From Streptomyces sp. NBC_01314 (GTDB lineage: Bacteria; Actinomycetota; Actinomycetes; Streptomycetales; Streptomycetaceae): 64,000 nucleotides of DNA. Where the stretch lies: positions 2,356,001 through 2,420,000 of the forward strand of contig NZ_CP108394.1 of assembly GCF_041435215.1 (NCBI RefSeq), given 5' to 3'. Each line of letters starts with the position of its first letter. The stretch's first letter is position 1. Shown in pieces: positions 42,701 to 51,581 of the stretch. The position numbers were made by a program, and so were the translations under genes. The notes under the pieces are model-generated. The model was not told the DNA's origin and made no database searches. It saw only the letters and a program-made list of their open reading frames with translations.

Positions 42701-44515
42701 ATGAACACCACGGTCGCCGATCACATCTTGCGAAGGCTGCGCGAATGGGAAGTCGAACAAGTATTCGGCTACCCGGGCGACGGCATCAACGGGCTGCTCG
42801 CGGCCTGGGGACGGGCCGAGGACCGGCCCCGGTTCATCCAGTCACGGCACGAGGAGATGTCCGCGTTCCAGGCGGTCGGCTACGCGAAGTTCTCCGGGCG
42901 GCTCGGAGTGTGCGCGGCGACCTCGGGTCCCGGCGCGATCCATCTGCTCAACGGTCTGTACGACGCCAAGCTGGACCATGTGCCGGTGCTGGCGATCGTC
43001 GGCCAGACACACCGCAGCGCGATGGGCGGCTCGTACCAGCAGGAGGTCGACCTGCACACCCTGTTCAAGGACGTGGCCTCGGACTTCGTCGAGACGGTGA
43101 CCGTGCCCGAGCAGCTGCCGAACGTCCTCGACCGGGCGATCCGCACCGCGTACGCCCGCCGGGCGCCGACGGCTGTCATCATCCCCGGGGACGTGCAGGA
43201 GCTGGAGTACTCGGCGCCGACCCACGAGTTCAAGATGGTCCCGTCCAGCCTGGACCGCGGTTCCTGGACGGCGGTGCCTTCGACGGAGTCGGTCGAACGG
43301 GCCGCCGAGATCCTGAACGCCGGGGACAAGGTCGCGATCCTCATCGGGCAGGGCGCCGCCGTGGCCCGCGCCGAGGTCGCGCGGATCGCCGAGCTGCTCG
43401 GCGCGGGCGTCGCCAAGGCGCTCCTGGGCAAGGACGCGCTGAGCGACGAACTGCCGTACGTCACCGGCTCGATCGGTCTGCTGGGCACCCGCCCCTCCTA
43501 CGAGCTGATGCGCGACTGCGACACACTGCTGACCATCGGCTCGTCGTTCCCGTACTCGCAGTTCCTGCCGGACTTCGGCAAGGCACGGGCCGTACAGATC
43601 GACATCGACCCGCACATGGTCGGGATGCGCTACCCGTACGAGGTGAACCTGATCGGGGACGCGAAGGCGACGCTGGAGCGGCTGATCCCGCTGATCGATC
43701 CCGAGCGGGGCCGGGAGTGGTACGACGAGGTGTGCGCGGGCGTGGCGCGCTGGCGCGAGGTGACGGCACGGCGGGCGGAGCTGTCGGCCGACCCCATCAA
43801 TCCGGAGCTGGTGGCCCACACCCTCGACGCGCTGCTGCCGGACGACGCGATCATCTGCTCGGACTCCGGTTCGGCGGCGAACTGGTACGCCCGGCACATC
43901 ACCATGCGGGACGGCATGCGCGGGTCGCTGTCGGGGACGCTGGCGACGATGGGCTGCGGAGTGCCGTACGCGATCGGCGCGAAGTTCGCGCACCCGGACC
44001 GTCCCGCGATCGCCCTGGTCGGGGACGGAGCGATGCAGATGAACGGCATGGCGGAGCTGATCACGGCGGCCAAGTACAAGGACCGCTGGGAGGATCCGCG
44101 GCTGGTGGTGGCCGTCTGGAACAACCACGACCTGAACCAGGTGACGTGGGAGCTGCGGGCGATGGGCGGGGAACCGTCCTTCCTGCCCTCGCAGGAGCTG
44201 CCGGACGTCCAGTACGCCGCCTTCGCGCGCTCCCTGGGGCTGACCGGCATCCGGGTGGAGGAGCCCGAGGACGTCGAGGCGGGCTGGCGGGCGGCGCTGG
44301 CGGCCGACGGTCCGGCGGTCGTCGAGTTCCTCACCGACCCTGCCGTGCCGCCGATCCCGCCGCACGCCACCTGGGAGCAGATGGAGTCCACGGCCGCCTC
44401 GATCCTCAAGGGCGACGCCGACCGGGGGTCCATGGTCAGGCAGGGCTTCAAGGCGAAGGTGCAGGAGTTCCTGCCGGGCAACCGGGAGAAGGACAAGGGC
44501 GGCAGGCGGTCGTAG
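42701..44515 (+). CDS. TPP-dependent pyruvate oxidase/decarboxylase-type enzyme (PoxB-like)
   Basis: 604 residues from ATG 42701 (GGGAGG seven bases upstream). The three TPP-enzyme domains are present: N-terminal PYR domain with the catalytic Glu in FIQSRHEEMSAFQAVGYAKF, the middle FAD/nucleotide domain (VAILIGQGAAVARAEV, LTIGSSFPYSQFLPDFGKA), and the PP domain with GDGAMQMNGMAELITAAKYK then VWNNHDLNQVTWE. It resembles PoxB-type pyruvate:quinone oxidoreductases and related actinobacterial stress enzymes. It is divergent from the sigma factor, and a perfect hairpin terminates it. Confidence 0.9.
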   Translation: MNTTVADHILRRLREWEVEQVFGYPGDGINGLLAAWGRAEDRPRFIQSRHEEMSAFQAVGYAKFSGRLGVCAATSGPGAIHLLNGLYDAKLDHVPVLAIVGQTHRSAMGGSYQQEVDLHTLFKDVASDFVETVTVPEQLPNVLDRAIRTAYARRAPTAVIIPGDVQELEYSAPTHEFKMVPSSLDRGSWTAVPSTESVERAAEILNAGDKVAILIGQGAAVARAEVARIAELLGAGVAKALLGKDALSDELPYVTGSIGLLGTRPSYELMRDCDTLLTIGSSFPYSQFLPDFGKARAVQIDIDPHMVGMRYPYEVNLIGDAKATLERLIPLIDPERGREWYDEVCAGVARWREVTARRAELSADPINPELVAHTLDALLPDDAIICSDSGSAANWYARHITMRDGMRGSLSGTLATMGCGVPYAIGAKFAHPDRPAIALVGDGAMQMNGMAELITAAKYKDRWEDPRLVVAVWNNHDLNQVTWELRAMGGEPSFLPSQELPDVQYAAFARSLGLTGIRVEEPEDVEAGWRAALAADGPAVVEFLTDPAVPPIPPHATWEQMESTAASILKGDADRGSMVRQGFKAKVQEFLPGNREKDKGGRRS

Positions 44516-44520
44516 ACGGC

Positions 44521-44564
44521 CGGAGCTCGCGTCCGGTGGCCCTGGACACCGGACGCGAGCTCCG
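44521..44564. terminator. 18-bp perfect hairpin after the pyruvate oxidase gene
   Basis: GGAGCTCGCGTCCGGTG (44522-44538) pairs exactly with CACCGGACGCGAGCTCC (44547-44563) around 8 nt, with one more C-G pair outside. It serves two converging genes. Confidence 0.93.
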
Positions 44565-44575
44565 CCGTCACCCGT

Positions 44576-44707
44576 TCAGCGGATCGGCACGGCCTGTTCC
44601 GGCCGGTCGGCCCGCTCCATGGGTGGCAGCACCATCTCCTCGTAGCGGCCCAGCGCCAGTACGACGCCGAGCATCAGCAGCGGAATGATCACAGCGACTA
44701 CCGCCAT
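44576..44707 (-). CDS. 43-residue single-pass membrane protein
   Basis: ATG 44707 with GGGGAAGGA upstream, stop at 44576. The chain is MAVVAVIIPLLMLGVVLALG, then an acidic/amphipathic end (RYEEMVLPPMERADRPEQAV). One transmembrane helix at the N-terminus and a cytoplasmic tail are predicted. Function is unknown; similar micro-proteins are common near stress genes in Streptomyces. A convergent terminator directly follows. Confidence 0.75.
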   Translation of the reverse strand: MAVVAVIIPLLMLGVVLALGRYEEMVLPPMERADRPEQAVPIR

Positions 44708-44872
44708 GAGCCCGGTCCTTCCCCAGGGAATGTGCGGTGAGGGGTGTCTCGCCGGGTCTCCCCCGCGCGGACGGGCAAACCCGGGCGCCGAACGGAATCG
44801 GGTGGGCCGCGTCCGTGTCGGCCCAGGGTCTTCGGGTACGCGGGGGGCCACCAACCCATCTGGAGGGGAGTC

Positions 44873-45319
44873 ATGCAGCGAGGCAGCAACCGGATGAGCG
44901 CCCACCGCGACGACGAGATGAAGCACGAACTGCAGGGGTTGCTCCGTTCGGGGCACCCCACCCGGACGGAGGAATGGCACGACCCGGAGCCGTACGCCGA
45001 GGACGACCCGGAGGTCACGTACGGGCCGGTGACGCCGAGCCGTGCGCCCGCCCGGGTGGAGGCGCTGCGGCTGGAGCTGGGCCGGGTCCTGGGCCGTACG
45101 TCCTTCCCGGCGGGCCCCGCCGAGCTGATGCGTGTGCTGCGGGACCGGCACGCCCCGGACGGGCTCGTGGAGCCCCTGGAGCGGCTGCCGCGCAAGGAGC
45201 GCTACGACTCGGTGCACCGGCTCGCGGAGGCAGTGGTCCACGCCCAGGATGAGACCGACGGCGGTGCGTCGCGGCCCCCGGCGGGCGGCAGGGAACCCGC
45301 ACACGACGCAGACACATAG
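44873..45319 (+). CDS. DUF2795-type small cytosolic protein
   Basis: 148 residues from ATG 44873 with GGAGGGGAG upstream. The N-terminus (MSAHRDDEMKHELQGLLRSG, RTEEWHDPEPYAEDDPEV) and the C-terminal LMRVLRDRHAPDGLVEPLERLPRKERYDSV (shown here in part) match the actinobacterial DUF2795 pattern. Many members sit beside stress genes; no function is established. The C-terminal 25 residues are disordered. It lies 90 bp ahead of the CBS-domain gene on the same strand. Confidence 0.75.
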   Translation: MQRGSNRMSAHRDDEMKHELQGLLRSGHPTRTEEWHDPEPYAEDDPEVTYGPVTPSRAPARVEALRLELGRVLGRTSFPAGPAELMRVLRDRHAPDGLVEPLERLPRKERYDSVHRLAEAVVHAQDETDGGASRPPAGGREPAHDADT

Positions 45320-45409
45320 GCCCCTGCTCGCGGGTACCGCGGGCAGCGTCACGCCGATGTCGGCGTGCCACCGCCGTCGGGGCGGAGCGACAGAAGGACC
45401 GGAAAAGCC

Positions 45410-45829
45410 ATGGCCGAGTTCGTGAGGGAAGTCATGACGCCAGGTGCGGTGGCGGTCCGCCCGGACGCCTCGCTCGTCGAGGCGGCGCAGCTGATGCGGG
45501 CCCAGGACATCGGGGACGTGCTCGTCTCGACGGACGAGCAGGTCATCGGGGTCCTGACCGATCGCGACATCACGCTGCGCGCCGTCGCCGAGGGCGCGGA
45601 CCCGCTGACGGTGAGCGCCCAGGCCGTCTGCACCCCGAACCCGGTCGTGATCGGCCCGGACGACGCGGTGTCCACCGCCGTCGCGCTGATGCGCGACCAC
45701 GCGATACGCCGGCTCCCCGTCGTGAAGGACGGGGAGCCGGTGGGCATGGTCAGCCTCGGCGACCTGGCCGTCTCGCAGGACCCGGGGTCGGCGCTCGCCC
45801 ACATCAGCCGGGCCGAGCCGGACACCTGA
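45410..45829 (+). CDS. CBS-domain pair protein
   Basis: 139 residues from ATG 45410. Two CBS motifs are visible: VREVMTPGAVAVRPDASLVE to GVLTDRDITLRAVAEG, and AVCTPNPVVIGPDDAVSTAV to GMVSLGDLAVSQD. Stand-alone CBS pairs (like Hrp1 of mycobacteria) bind adenosine nucleotides and are often stress- or hypoxia-induced. The context of oxidase, DJ-1 and catalase genes agrees with a stress role, but no target is known. Confidence 0.92.
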   Translation: MAEFVREVMTPGAVAVRPDASLVEAAQLMRAQDIGDVLVSTDEQVIGVLTDRDITLRAVAEGADPLTVSAQAVCTPNPVVIGPDDAVSTAVALMRDHAIRRLPVVKDGEPVGMVSLGDLAVSQDPGSALAHISRAEPDT

Positions 45830-45940
45830 CCGGGCGGGGCCCCGGCCTGAGAGGGCGGCCCCCGAGTCCGGCCACGACCCGACGGACCGGCCCGAGCAGG
45901 CCCCGACCCGCGAGACCGGCCGGGTACCGCCCCCACCTGA

Positions 45941-46042
45941 CGGGACGGCCCGGAGTACCTCAGCTCCGCTGTCGAGCACGGCATGTACGTGCCGGACCCG
46001 TCGGACCCGGAGCTGCACATCCTGCGGGTGGTGGCCCGATGA
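45941..46042 (+). other. Possible relict coding tail in the 274-bp gap 45830-46103
   Basis: From an in-frame TGA (45938) to TGA 46040 the frame reads like the end of a real protein (PEYLSSAVEHGMYVPDPSDP, ELHILRVVAR). The only start codon is ATG 45983, which would give 19 residues without a ribosome-binding site. It may be the remnant of a deleted gene. The rest of the gap shows nothing else. Confidence 0.3.
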
Positions 46043-46103
46043 GCGACGGAACAAGGCACGGAACAGGACACGGAACAAAGCAAGGAAAGGAGACTGAGCA
46101 GCC

Positions 46104-46646
46104 ATGCGTATCGCATTCCTGACCGCACCCGAGGGCGTCGAACAGATCGAGCTGACCGACCCCTGGCAGGCGGCGAAGAACGCCGGCCACGAGCCCGTGC
46201 TGGTGTCGACGAAGCCCGGCCGCGTCCAGGCCTTCGACCATCTCGACAAGGCGGACACGTTCTCCGTGGACGCCGTGGTGGGCGAGGCTCCGGCCGAGTC
46301 GTTCGACGCGCTGGTCCTGCCCGGCGGGGTGGCCAATCCGGACTTCCTGCGCATGGACGAGCGGACCGTGCCGTTCGTCCGGGAGTTCTTCGAGCGGGGC
46401 CGCCCGGTCGCCGCGATCTGTCACGCGCCGTGGACGCTGATCGAGGCGGACGTGGTCCGCGGCCGGGTCCTGACCTCGTGGCCGAGCCTGCGCACGGACA
46501 TCCGCAACGCGGGCGGCACCTGGGTCGACGAGCAGGTCAGGATCTGCGACCACGGCCCCAACAAGCTGGTCACCAGCCGCAGGCCGGACGACCTCAAGGC
46601 GTTCTGCGAGGCGTTCCTCGACGTGTTCTCCCAGGAGGCGGCCTGA
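46104..46646 (+). CDS. DJ-1/PfpI-family protein
   Basis: 180 residues from ATG 46104, with AAGGAAAGGAG upstream. The PfpI elbow with its nucleophile is VAAICHAPWTLIEADVVRG; the Glu partner lies in the N-terminal RIAFLTAPEGVEQIELTDPW. Family members act as deglycases, proteases or chaperones under carbonyl and oxidative stress. The stop codon overlaps the catalase start by one base (TGATG), so translation is coupled to catalase. Confidence 0.92.
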   Translation: MRIAFLTAPEGVEQIELTDPWQAAKNAGHEPVLVSTKPGRVQAFDHLDKADTFSVDAVVGEAPAESFDALVLPGGVANPDFLRMDERTVPFVREFFERGRPVAAICHAPWTLIEADVVRGRVLTSWPSLRTDIRNAGGTWVDEQVRICDHGPNKLVTSRRPDDLKAFCEAFLDVFSQEAA

Positions 46647-48751
46647 TGAGCTCACCCATGGACCGCAAGCGAGAACAGCGTGAGGCCGCCCACCCGGACG
46701 ACCCGGCGTCGGGTCCCCTCACCACCGACCAGGGCGTGGCCGTCGACCACACCGACGACTCCCTGACCGTCGGCGAGCGCGGGCCGACCCTGATGGAGGA
46801 CTTCCACTTCCGGGAGAAGCTCACCCACTTCGACCACGAGCGGATCCCGGAGCGGGTCGTCCACGCACGGGGCGCGGGCGCCTACGGCTACTTCGAACCG
46901 TACGAGTCCTGCGCGGAGTTCACCCGCGCGGCCTTCCTCCAGGACCCGTCGGTCCGCACCCCGGTCTTCGTACGGTTCTCGACCGTGCAGGGGCCGCGCG
47001 GCTCGGCGGACACCGTGCGGGACGTGCGCGGCTTCGCCACCAAGTTCTATACGTCGGAGGGCAATTACGACCTGGTGGGGAACAACTTCCCGGTCTTCTT
47101 CATCCAGGACGGCATCAAGTTCCCGGACTTCGTGCACGCGGTGAAGCCGGAGCCGCACAACGACATCCCGACGGGCGCGTCCGCGCACGACACACTGTGG
47201 GACTTCGTGTCGCTGCAGCCGGAGACACTGCACGCGATCATGTGGCTGATGTCGGACCGGGCGATCCCGCGCAGCTACCGCATGATGCAGGGCTTCGGCG
47301 TGCACACCTTCCGCTTCGTGACCGCCGACGGGCGGGGCACGTTCGTCAAGTTCCACTGGAAGCCGAAGCTGGGCACGCACTCGCTGGTGTGGGACGAGGC
47401 GCAGGAGTGCCAGGGCCGGGACCCGGACTTCAACCGCCGGGACCTGTGGGACACGATCGAGGCCGGCGAGTACCCGGAGTGGGAGCTGGGCGTCCAACTC
47501 GTGCCGGAGGAGGACGAGTTCGCCTTCGACTTCGATCTGCTCGACGCCACGAAGCTCATTCCTGAGGAGCAGGTGCCGGTACGGCCGATCGGCCGCATGG
47601 TGCTGGACCGCAACCCCGAGAACTTCTTCGCGGAGACGGAACAGGTCGCCTTCCACACCGCCAATGTCGTGCCGGGCATCGACTTCACCAACGACCCGCT
47701 GCTCCAGGCCCGCAACTTCTCCTACCTGGACACCCAGTTGATCCGCCTCGGCGGCCCCAACTTCAGTCAACTGCCGGTGAACCGCCCGGTCGCCCCCGTA
47801 CGCACCAACCACCGCGACGGCTACCACCAGTCGGCGGTCCACGGCGGCACGAACTACTTCCCGAACTCCCTCGGCGGCGGCTGCCCGGCCCACGCGGGCG
47901 TCGACCCGCACGCCTACACGCACTACGCCGAACGCGTCGACGGCGCCACGATCCGCCGCCGCAGCGAGAGCTTCAAGGACCACCACAGCCAGCCCGCCAT
48001 GTTCTGGAACAGCATGGCGCCCTGGGAGAAGCAGCACATCGTGGCGGCCTTCCGTTTCGAACTCGGCAAGGTCGGCGCCCTCGCCGTCCGCGCCCGCACG
48101 GTGGAGCAACTGGCGAAGGTGGACCCGGAGTTGGCGTCCGAGGTGGCGAAGGGCGTCGGCGTACAGGTCCCGACGGACGCCGAGCCGGTGCCGTACAAGC
48201 TCACCTCCCCCGCCCTCAGCCTGGAGTCCCAGCGCGGTCCCGGTTCCATCCGGACCCGGCGGATCGCCGTCCTCGTCGCCGACGGCGTGGACGCGGGGCA
48301 GGTGACCGGCGTGCGGGAGGCGCTGGCGGCCGAGGGGGCGATCGTCGAGGCGCTGGCGGCCCGGGACGGCACCGTGCGTGGCGCTGACGGCGCGGAGTAC
48401 ACCGTGGACCGTGCCCTGCCGACGGTGGCGTCCGTCCTCTATGACGCGGTCCTTCTCCCCGGCGGCCCTGTCGCCACCCCGGCCCTGTCGACCGACCCCG
48501 ACGCCATGCGCTTCGTCCGTGACGCCTATCGCCACGGCAAACCGATCGGCGCCCTCGGCTCCGGCGTGGGCATCGTCGCCGCCCTGCGACCCGAGGGCGT
48601 ACGCCTCTCCTCCGAGTTCCACCATGTGGTGACGGACCGGGGCGTCGTGACGGACACGGCCCAGGGCAGGGCGAGCGAGGACTTCACCAGGGAGTTCGTG
48701 GCAGCGATCGCATCCCACCGCCATGGGAACCGCCCACCGCCCGGCTGCTGA
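46646..48751 (+). CDS. katE: Clade II (HPII-type) catalase with C-terminal DJ-1-like domain
   Basis: 701 residues from ATG 46646 (GGAGG upstream, one-base overlap with the previous stop). Catalase core: distal His in [18 protein letters not shown], Asn in [16 protein letters not shown], proximal heme Tyr in [15 protein letters not shown]. The C-terminal flavodoxin-like domain ([16 protein letters not shown] to the end) is typical of large catalases and lacks the DJ-1 cysteine (ALGSGVGIV). It destroys hydrogen peroxide in the cytoplasm. Confidence 0.96.
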   Translation: MSSPMDRKREQREAAHPDDPASGPLTTDQGVAVDHTDDSLTVGERGPTLMEDFHFREKLTHFDHERIPERVVHARGAGAYGYFEPYESCAEFTRAAFLQDPSVRTPVFVRFSTVQGPRGSADTVRDVRGFATKFYTSEGNYDLVGNNFPVFFIQDGIKFPDFVHAVKPEPHNDIPTGASAHDTLWDFVSLQPETLHAIMWLMSDRAIPRSYRMMQGFGVHTFRFVTADGRGTFVKFHWKPKLGTHSLVWDEAQECQGRDPDFNRRDLWDTIEAGEYPEWELGVQLVPEEDEFAFDFDLLDATKLIPEEQVPVRPIGRMVLDRNPENFFAETEQVAFHTANVVPGIDFTNDPLLQARNFSYLDTQLIRLGGPNFSQLPVNRPVAPVRTNHRDGYHQSAVHGGTNYFPNSLGGGCPAHAGVDPHAYTHYAERVDGATIRRRSESFKDHHSQPAMFWNSMAPWEKQHIVAAFRFELGKVGALAVRARTVEQLAKVDPELASEVAKGVGVQVPTDAEPVPYKLTSPALSLESQRGPGSIRTRRIAVLVADGVDAGQVTGVREALAAEGAIVEALAARDGTVRGADGAEYTVDRALPTVASVLYDAVLLPGGPVATPALSTDPDAMRFVRDAYRHGKPIGALGSGVGIVAALRPEGVRLSSEFHHVVTDRGVVTDTAQGRASEDFTREFVAAIASHRHGNRPPPGC

Positions 48752-48876
48752 CGACGACCGCCGAAGGGCCGCGCCGCCCCCGAAAGGACAGGCCGGCCCT
48801 TCAGGGGCAGGCGGACCTTCGAAGGAGGCGGTCCTTCAAGTCCGTACAAGCCCCGAGTCGTCCCCGCCTTTTCGAA

Positions 48877-49464
48877 CTACGGCCTCCGCCCGAGCAGACA
48901 CAACAACCTGGTCTGCGCGTCCGCACCCACCGGCGGAGCCACCCGCGCCCCGAACAGCCCGCTCTTCTCCAGCTCCCCCGCATACGGCGTGACCTCGTCC
49001 ACGGCGAACGACACCAGCTCCCCAGGCAGCCGCTCGTCGAAGCCGATCGCCCGCGCCATATCCCACGCGTGCACGACGAGATCGGCGACCATCTGCGCAC
49101 AGTACGCGGTCGCCGGAGTCTCCCCGGACGACAGATGGACCGTACGTTCGAGCGCACCGGGCGCCGCGAAAGCATCCCGCGCGGAATGCGCGGCCGTGTC
49201 CCAGGACGCCGCGGGGTCCGGCCCCAGCAGGTCCCCCTCGAACGTGTCGCCGACCTCCTCGATCATGCAGCCGTTCCGCACCAGCGACGGCACCCACAGC
49301 TGCTCGGACACGAGGTGGTTGACGAGGTCACGGACGGACCATTCGGCGCAGGGCGTGTCAGCCCCCCACTGATCGTCACGGACGGCATGCACCCGGGCAC
49401 CGAAGAGGCTCTGAGCCTCCGCGTGCCGGTCGAGCAGCGCACGCCTACGCGCGTCCGGCGTCAT
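48877..49464 (-). CDS. DinB/mycothiol-dependent maleylpyruvate-isomerase-type protein (TIGR03086 family)
   Basis: 195 residues from ATG 49464. The fold signature is present: ALLDRHAEAQSLFGARVHAV, the WGADTPCAEWSVRDLVNHLV motif with its metal-binding His, and YCAQMVADLVVHAWDMARAI with the second His. Such proteins bind a metal and in some cases use mycothiol. The substrate is unknown. The start codon overlaps the stop of the upstream small gene (ATGA), so both are translated together. The last residues are close to the catalase gene end but do not overlap. Confidence 0.87.
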   Translation of the reverse strand: MTPDARRRALLDRHAEAQSLFGARVHAVRDDQWGADTPCAEWSVRDLVNHLVSEQLWVPSLVRNGCMIEEVGDTFEGDLLGPDPAASWDTAAHSARDAFAAPGALERTVHLSSGETPATAYCAQMVADLVVHAWDMARAIGFDERLPGELVSFAVDEVTPYAGELEKSGLFGARVAPPVGADAQTRLLCLLGRRP

Positions 49465-49694
49465 GTCGTCGCCGTTCCCCGATCCCGCGCGCCGTCGCGG
49501 GTGCGGCCCGAGAGGACCGGCCGGCGCGGGTGGCGGCGCAGGTACTCGCCCTCCAGTTGCGCCATCCGTACGTTGTGGGTACGCAGCGCATCGGTCGAAC
49601 CGTGCAGCAGCGTGTCGTGACGCGTGCGGTGGATCGACTCCAGCTCCTTCATCAACTGCTGGTCGTCCAGCTGGTCCGGGTGCACTCCGGTCAT
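49461..49694 (-). CDS. Small DUF6158-like protein
   Basis: 77 residues from ATG 49694. The N-terminal part (DQLDDQQLMKELESIHRTRH, LHGSTDALRTHNVRMAQLEG, EYLRRHP) is a compact helical sequence that recurs widely in actinobacteria, I believe as DUF6158. The C-terminus is Arg-rich. It overlaps the following gene by ATGA. A 9-bp inverted repeat lies 12 bp upstream. Function is unknown. Confidence 0.78.
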   Translation of the reverse strand: MTGVHPDQLDDQQLMKELESIHRTRHDTLLHGSTDALRTHNVRMAQLEGEYLRRHPRRPVLSGRTRDGARDRGTATT

Positions 49695-49705
49695 GGTGGT
49701 ACCCC

Positions 49706-49743
49706 GATCTTCGTCGCGGCTCTCCCTCCACTGTACGAAGATC
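49706..49743. repeat. Inverted repeat upstream of the DUF6158 gene
   Basis: GATCTTCGT (49706-49714) and ACGAAGATC (49735-49743) are perfect 9-bp arms around 20 nt. It lies in the leader or promoter of the small-protein operon and may be an operator or an RNA hairpin. Confidence 0.65.
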
Positions 49744-49816
49744 CGGGGCCCCGGGCTTCCGCGTACGCCGTACGGAGCCGGACCCGTCCCGCCCGGTGGG
49801 GTCGGTGGGGCCGGTG

Positions 49817-51436
49817 TCAGCGGGCGCGCTCCACCCGCCGCTCGTCCCACACCGGCTCCGGAGTCTCCCGTACACGGCCGTCGGAGCCGAAGACGAGAAA
49901 GCGGTCGAACGAGCGAGCGAACCAGCGATCGTGGGTGACGGCGAGGACGGTGCCCTCGAAGGCCTCCAGGCCCTCCTGCAGGGCCTCCGCCGACTCCAGG
50001 TCGAGGTTGTCGGTGGGCTCGTCGAGCAGCAGGGCCGTGACGCCCTGGAGCTCCAGGAGCAGAATCTGGAAGCGGGCCTGCTGGCCGCCGGAGAGGCGGT
50101 CGAAGGACTGCTCGGCCTGGTGGGTCAGCTCGTAGCGGCGCAGCCGGGACATGGCCGCGCCGCGGTCCTGGGCGTGCTCCTTCCACAGGATGTCGAGCAG
50201 CGTCCGCCCCACCAGCTCCGGGTGGGCGTGTGTCTGCGCGAAATGCCCCGGCACGACCCGGGCGCCGAGCTTCCACTCCCCCGTGTGGGCCACGTCGCCG
50301 CCGGCGAGCAGCCGCAGGAAGTGGGACTTGCCCGAACCGTTGGAGCCGAGGACGGCGACCCGTTCGCCGTAGAAGACCTCCAGATCGAAGGGTTTCATCA
50401 GCCCGGTCAGCTCAAGTCCCTTGCAGGTGACGGCCCTTACCCCGGTACGCCCGCCCTTGAGCCGCATCGTGATGTCCTGCTCGCGGGGCGGCTCCGGGGG
50501 CGGCCCGGCCTCCTCGAACTTGCGCAGCCGGGTCTGGGCGGCACGGTAGCGGGAGGCCATGTCGGGGCTGTTCTCAGCGATCTGCCGGAGCGTCATCACC
50601 AGCTTCTTCAGCTGGGCGTGCTTCTCGTCCCAGCGCCTGCGCAGCTCCTCGAAGCGCTCGAAGCGCTTCGCCCGCGCATCGTGGTAGGTGGCGAACCCGC
50701 CGCCGTGCACCCAGGCGTCCGCGCCGGCCGGCCCCGGCTCCACGCTCACGATCTTCTCGGCGGAGCGGGACAGCAGTTCCCGGTCGTGCGACACGAAGAA
50801 CACGGTCTTGCGGGTCTCCGCCAGCCGTTCCTCCAGCCACCGCTTGCCGGGTACGTCGAGGTAGTTGTCGGGCTCGTCGAGGAGGAGCACCTGATCGGTG
50901 CCGCGCAGCAGCGCCTCCAGCACGAGCCGCTTCTGCTCACCGCCGGAGAGCGTCCCCACCTGCCGCCACTGCGCCTTGTCGTACGGCACGCCGAGCGCGG
51001 CCGTCGTGCAGATGTCCCACAGCGTCTCGGCCTCGTAGCCGCGCACCTCTGCCCAGTCGGAGAGGGCCTGCGCGTACTTCAGCTGGGCCGCCTCGTCGTC
51101 CACGGTCATGATCCCGTGCTCGGCGGTGTCGACCGCCTTCGCGGCCTCCCTGATCCTCGGCTGCGCCACCGACACCAGGAGGTCCCGCACGGTCGACTCG
51201 TCCCGCACGGACCCCACGAACTGTCGCATCACCCCGAGCCCTCCGCTGACGGTCACCGATCCGCCGTGCGGCTTCAGCTCCCCGGAGATCAGCCGCAGCA
51301 ACGTCGTCTTCCCGGCCCCGTTGGGCCCGACCAGCGCGACGACCGACCCTTCCCCCACCCGAAAGGACACGTCCCCGAGCAGCGCCCTCCCGTCCGGCAG
51401 GTAGTACTCCAGATGAGCGGCTTCGAGATGTCCCAT
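49817..51436 (-). CDS. ABC-F family ATPase
   Basis: 539 residues from ATG 51436. Two ATP-binding cassettes without membrane segments: Walker A VGPNGAGKTT and LGSNGSGKSH, signatures LSGGEQKRL and LSGGQQARF, Walker B LLLDEPDNYLD and LLLDEPTDNLD. The linker is rich in charged residues (FERFEELRRRWDEKHAQLKK). ABC-F proteins act on the ribosome in translation rescue or antibiotic resistance. No Shine-Dalgarno sequence precedes the ATG; CACAAT at 51449-51444 on the minus strand could be a leaderless -10. ATG 51444 is an alternative start. Confidence 0.93.
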   Translation of the reverse strand: MGHLEAAHLEYYLPDGRALLGDVSFRVGEGSVVALVGPNGAGKTTLLRLISGELKPHGGSVTVSGGLGVMRQFVGSVRDESTVRDLLVSVAQPRIREAAKAVDTAEHGIMTVDDEAAQLKYAQALSDWAEVRGYEAETLWDICTTAALGVPYDKAQWRQVGTLSGGEQKRLVLEALLRGTDQVLLLDEPDNYLDVPGKRWLEERLAETRKTVFFVSHDRELLSRSAEKIVSVEPGPAGADAWVHGGGFATYHDARAKRFERFEELRRRWDEKHAQLKKLVMTLRQIAENSPDMASRYRAAQTRLRKFEEAGPPPEPPREQDITMRLKGGRTGVRAVTCKGLELTGLMKPFDLEVFYGERVAVLGSNGSGKSHFLRLLAGGDVAHTGEWKLGARVVPGHFAQTHAHPELVGRTLLDILWKEHAQDRGAAMSRLRRYELTHQAEQSFDRLSGGQQARFQILLLELQGVTALLLDEPTDNLDLESAEALQEGLEAFEGTVLAVTHDRWFARSFDRFLVFGSDGRVRETPEPVWDERRVERAR

Positions 51437-51581
51437 GGGGCGCATTGTGCGAGGCAGGGGAACAACCGAGCAAATCCATTTCCCGACCTGCCCGACCTGC
51501 CCGCCCCCGGCAGGATCAGGTTCCTGCCGCAACCCCACCCCGCCCGACACGCTCGCGCCCTCATGGGGTACCCGTGGACAC

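Noticed and set aside
45332..45337. GGGTAC as SigB -10 upstream of the CBS gene (also on the minus strand near 49699-49705 and at 51566-51571)
   Set aside because: No GNNT element lies 14-16 bp upstream in these cases, and GGTACC-like hexamers are common in this base composition.
48752..48876. Terminator between catalase and the TIGR03086 gene
   Set aside because: Only short imperfect pairings (for example GGACC/GGTCC) can be found; no stable hairpin can be supported.
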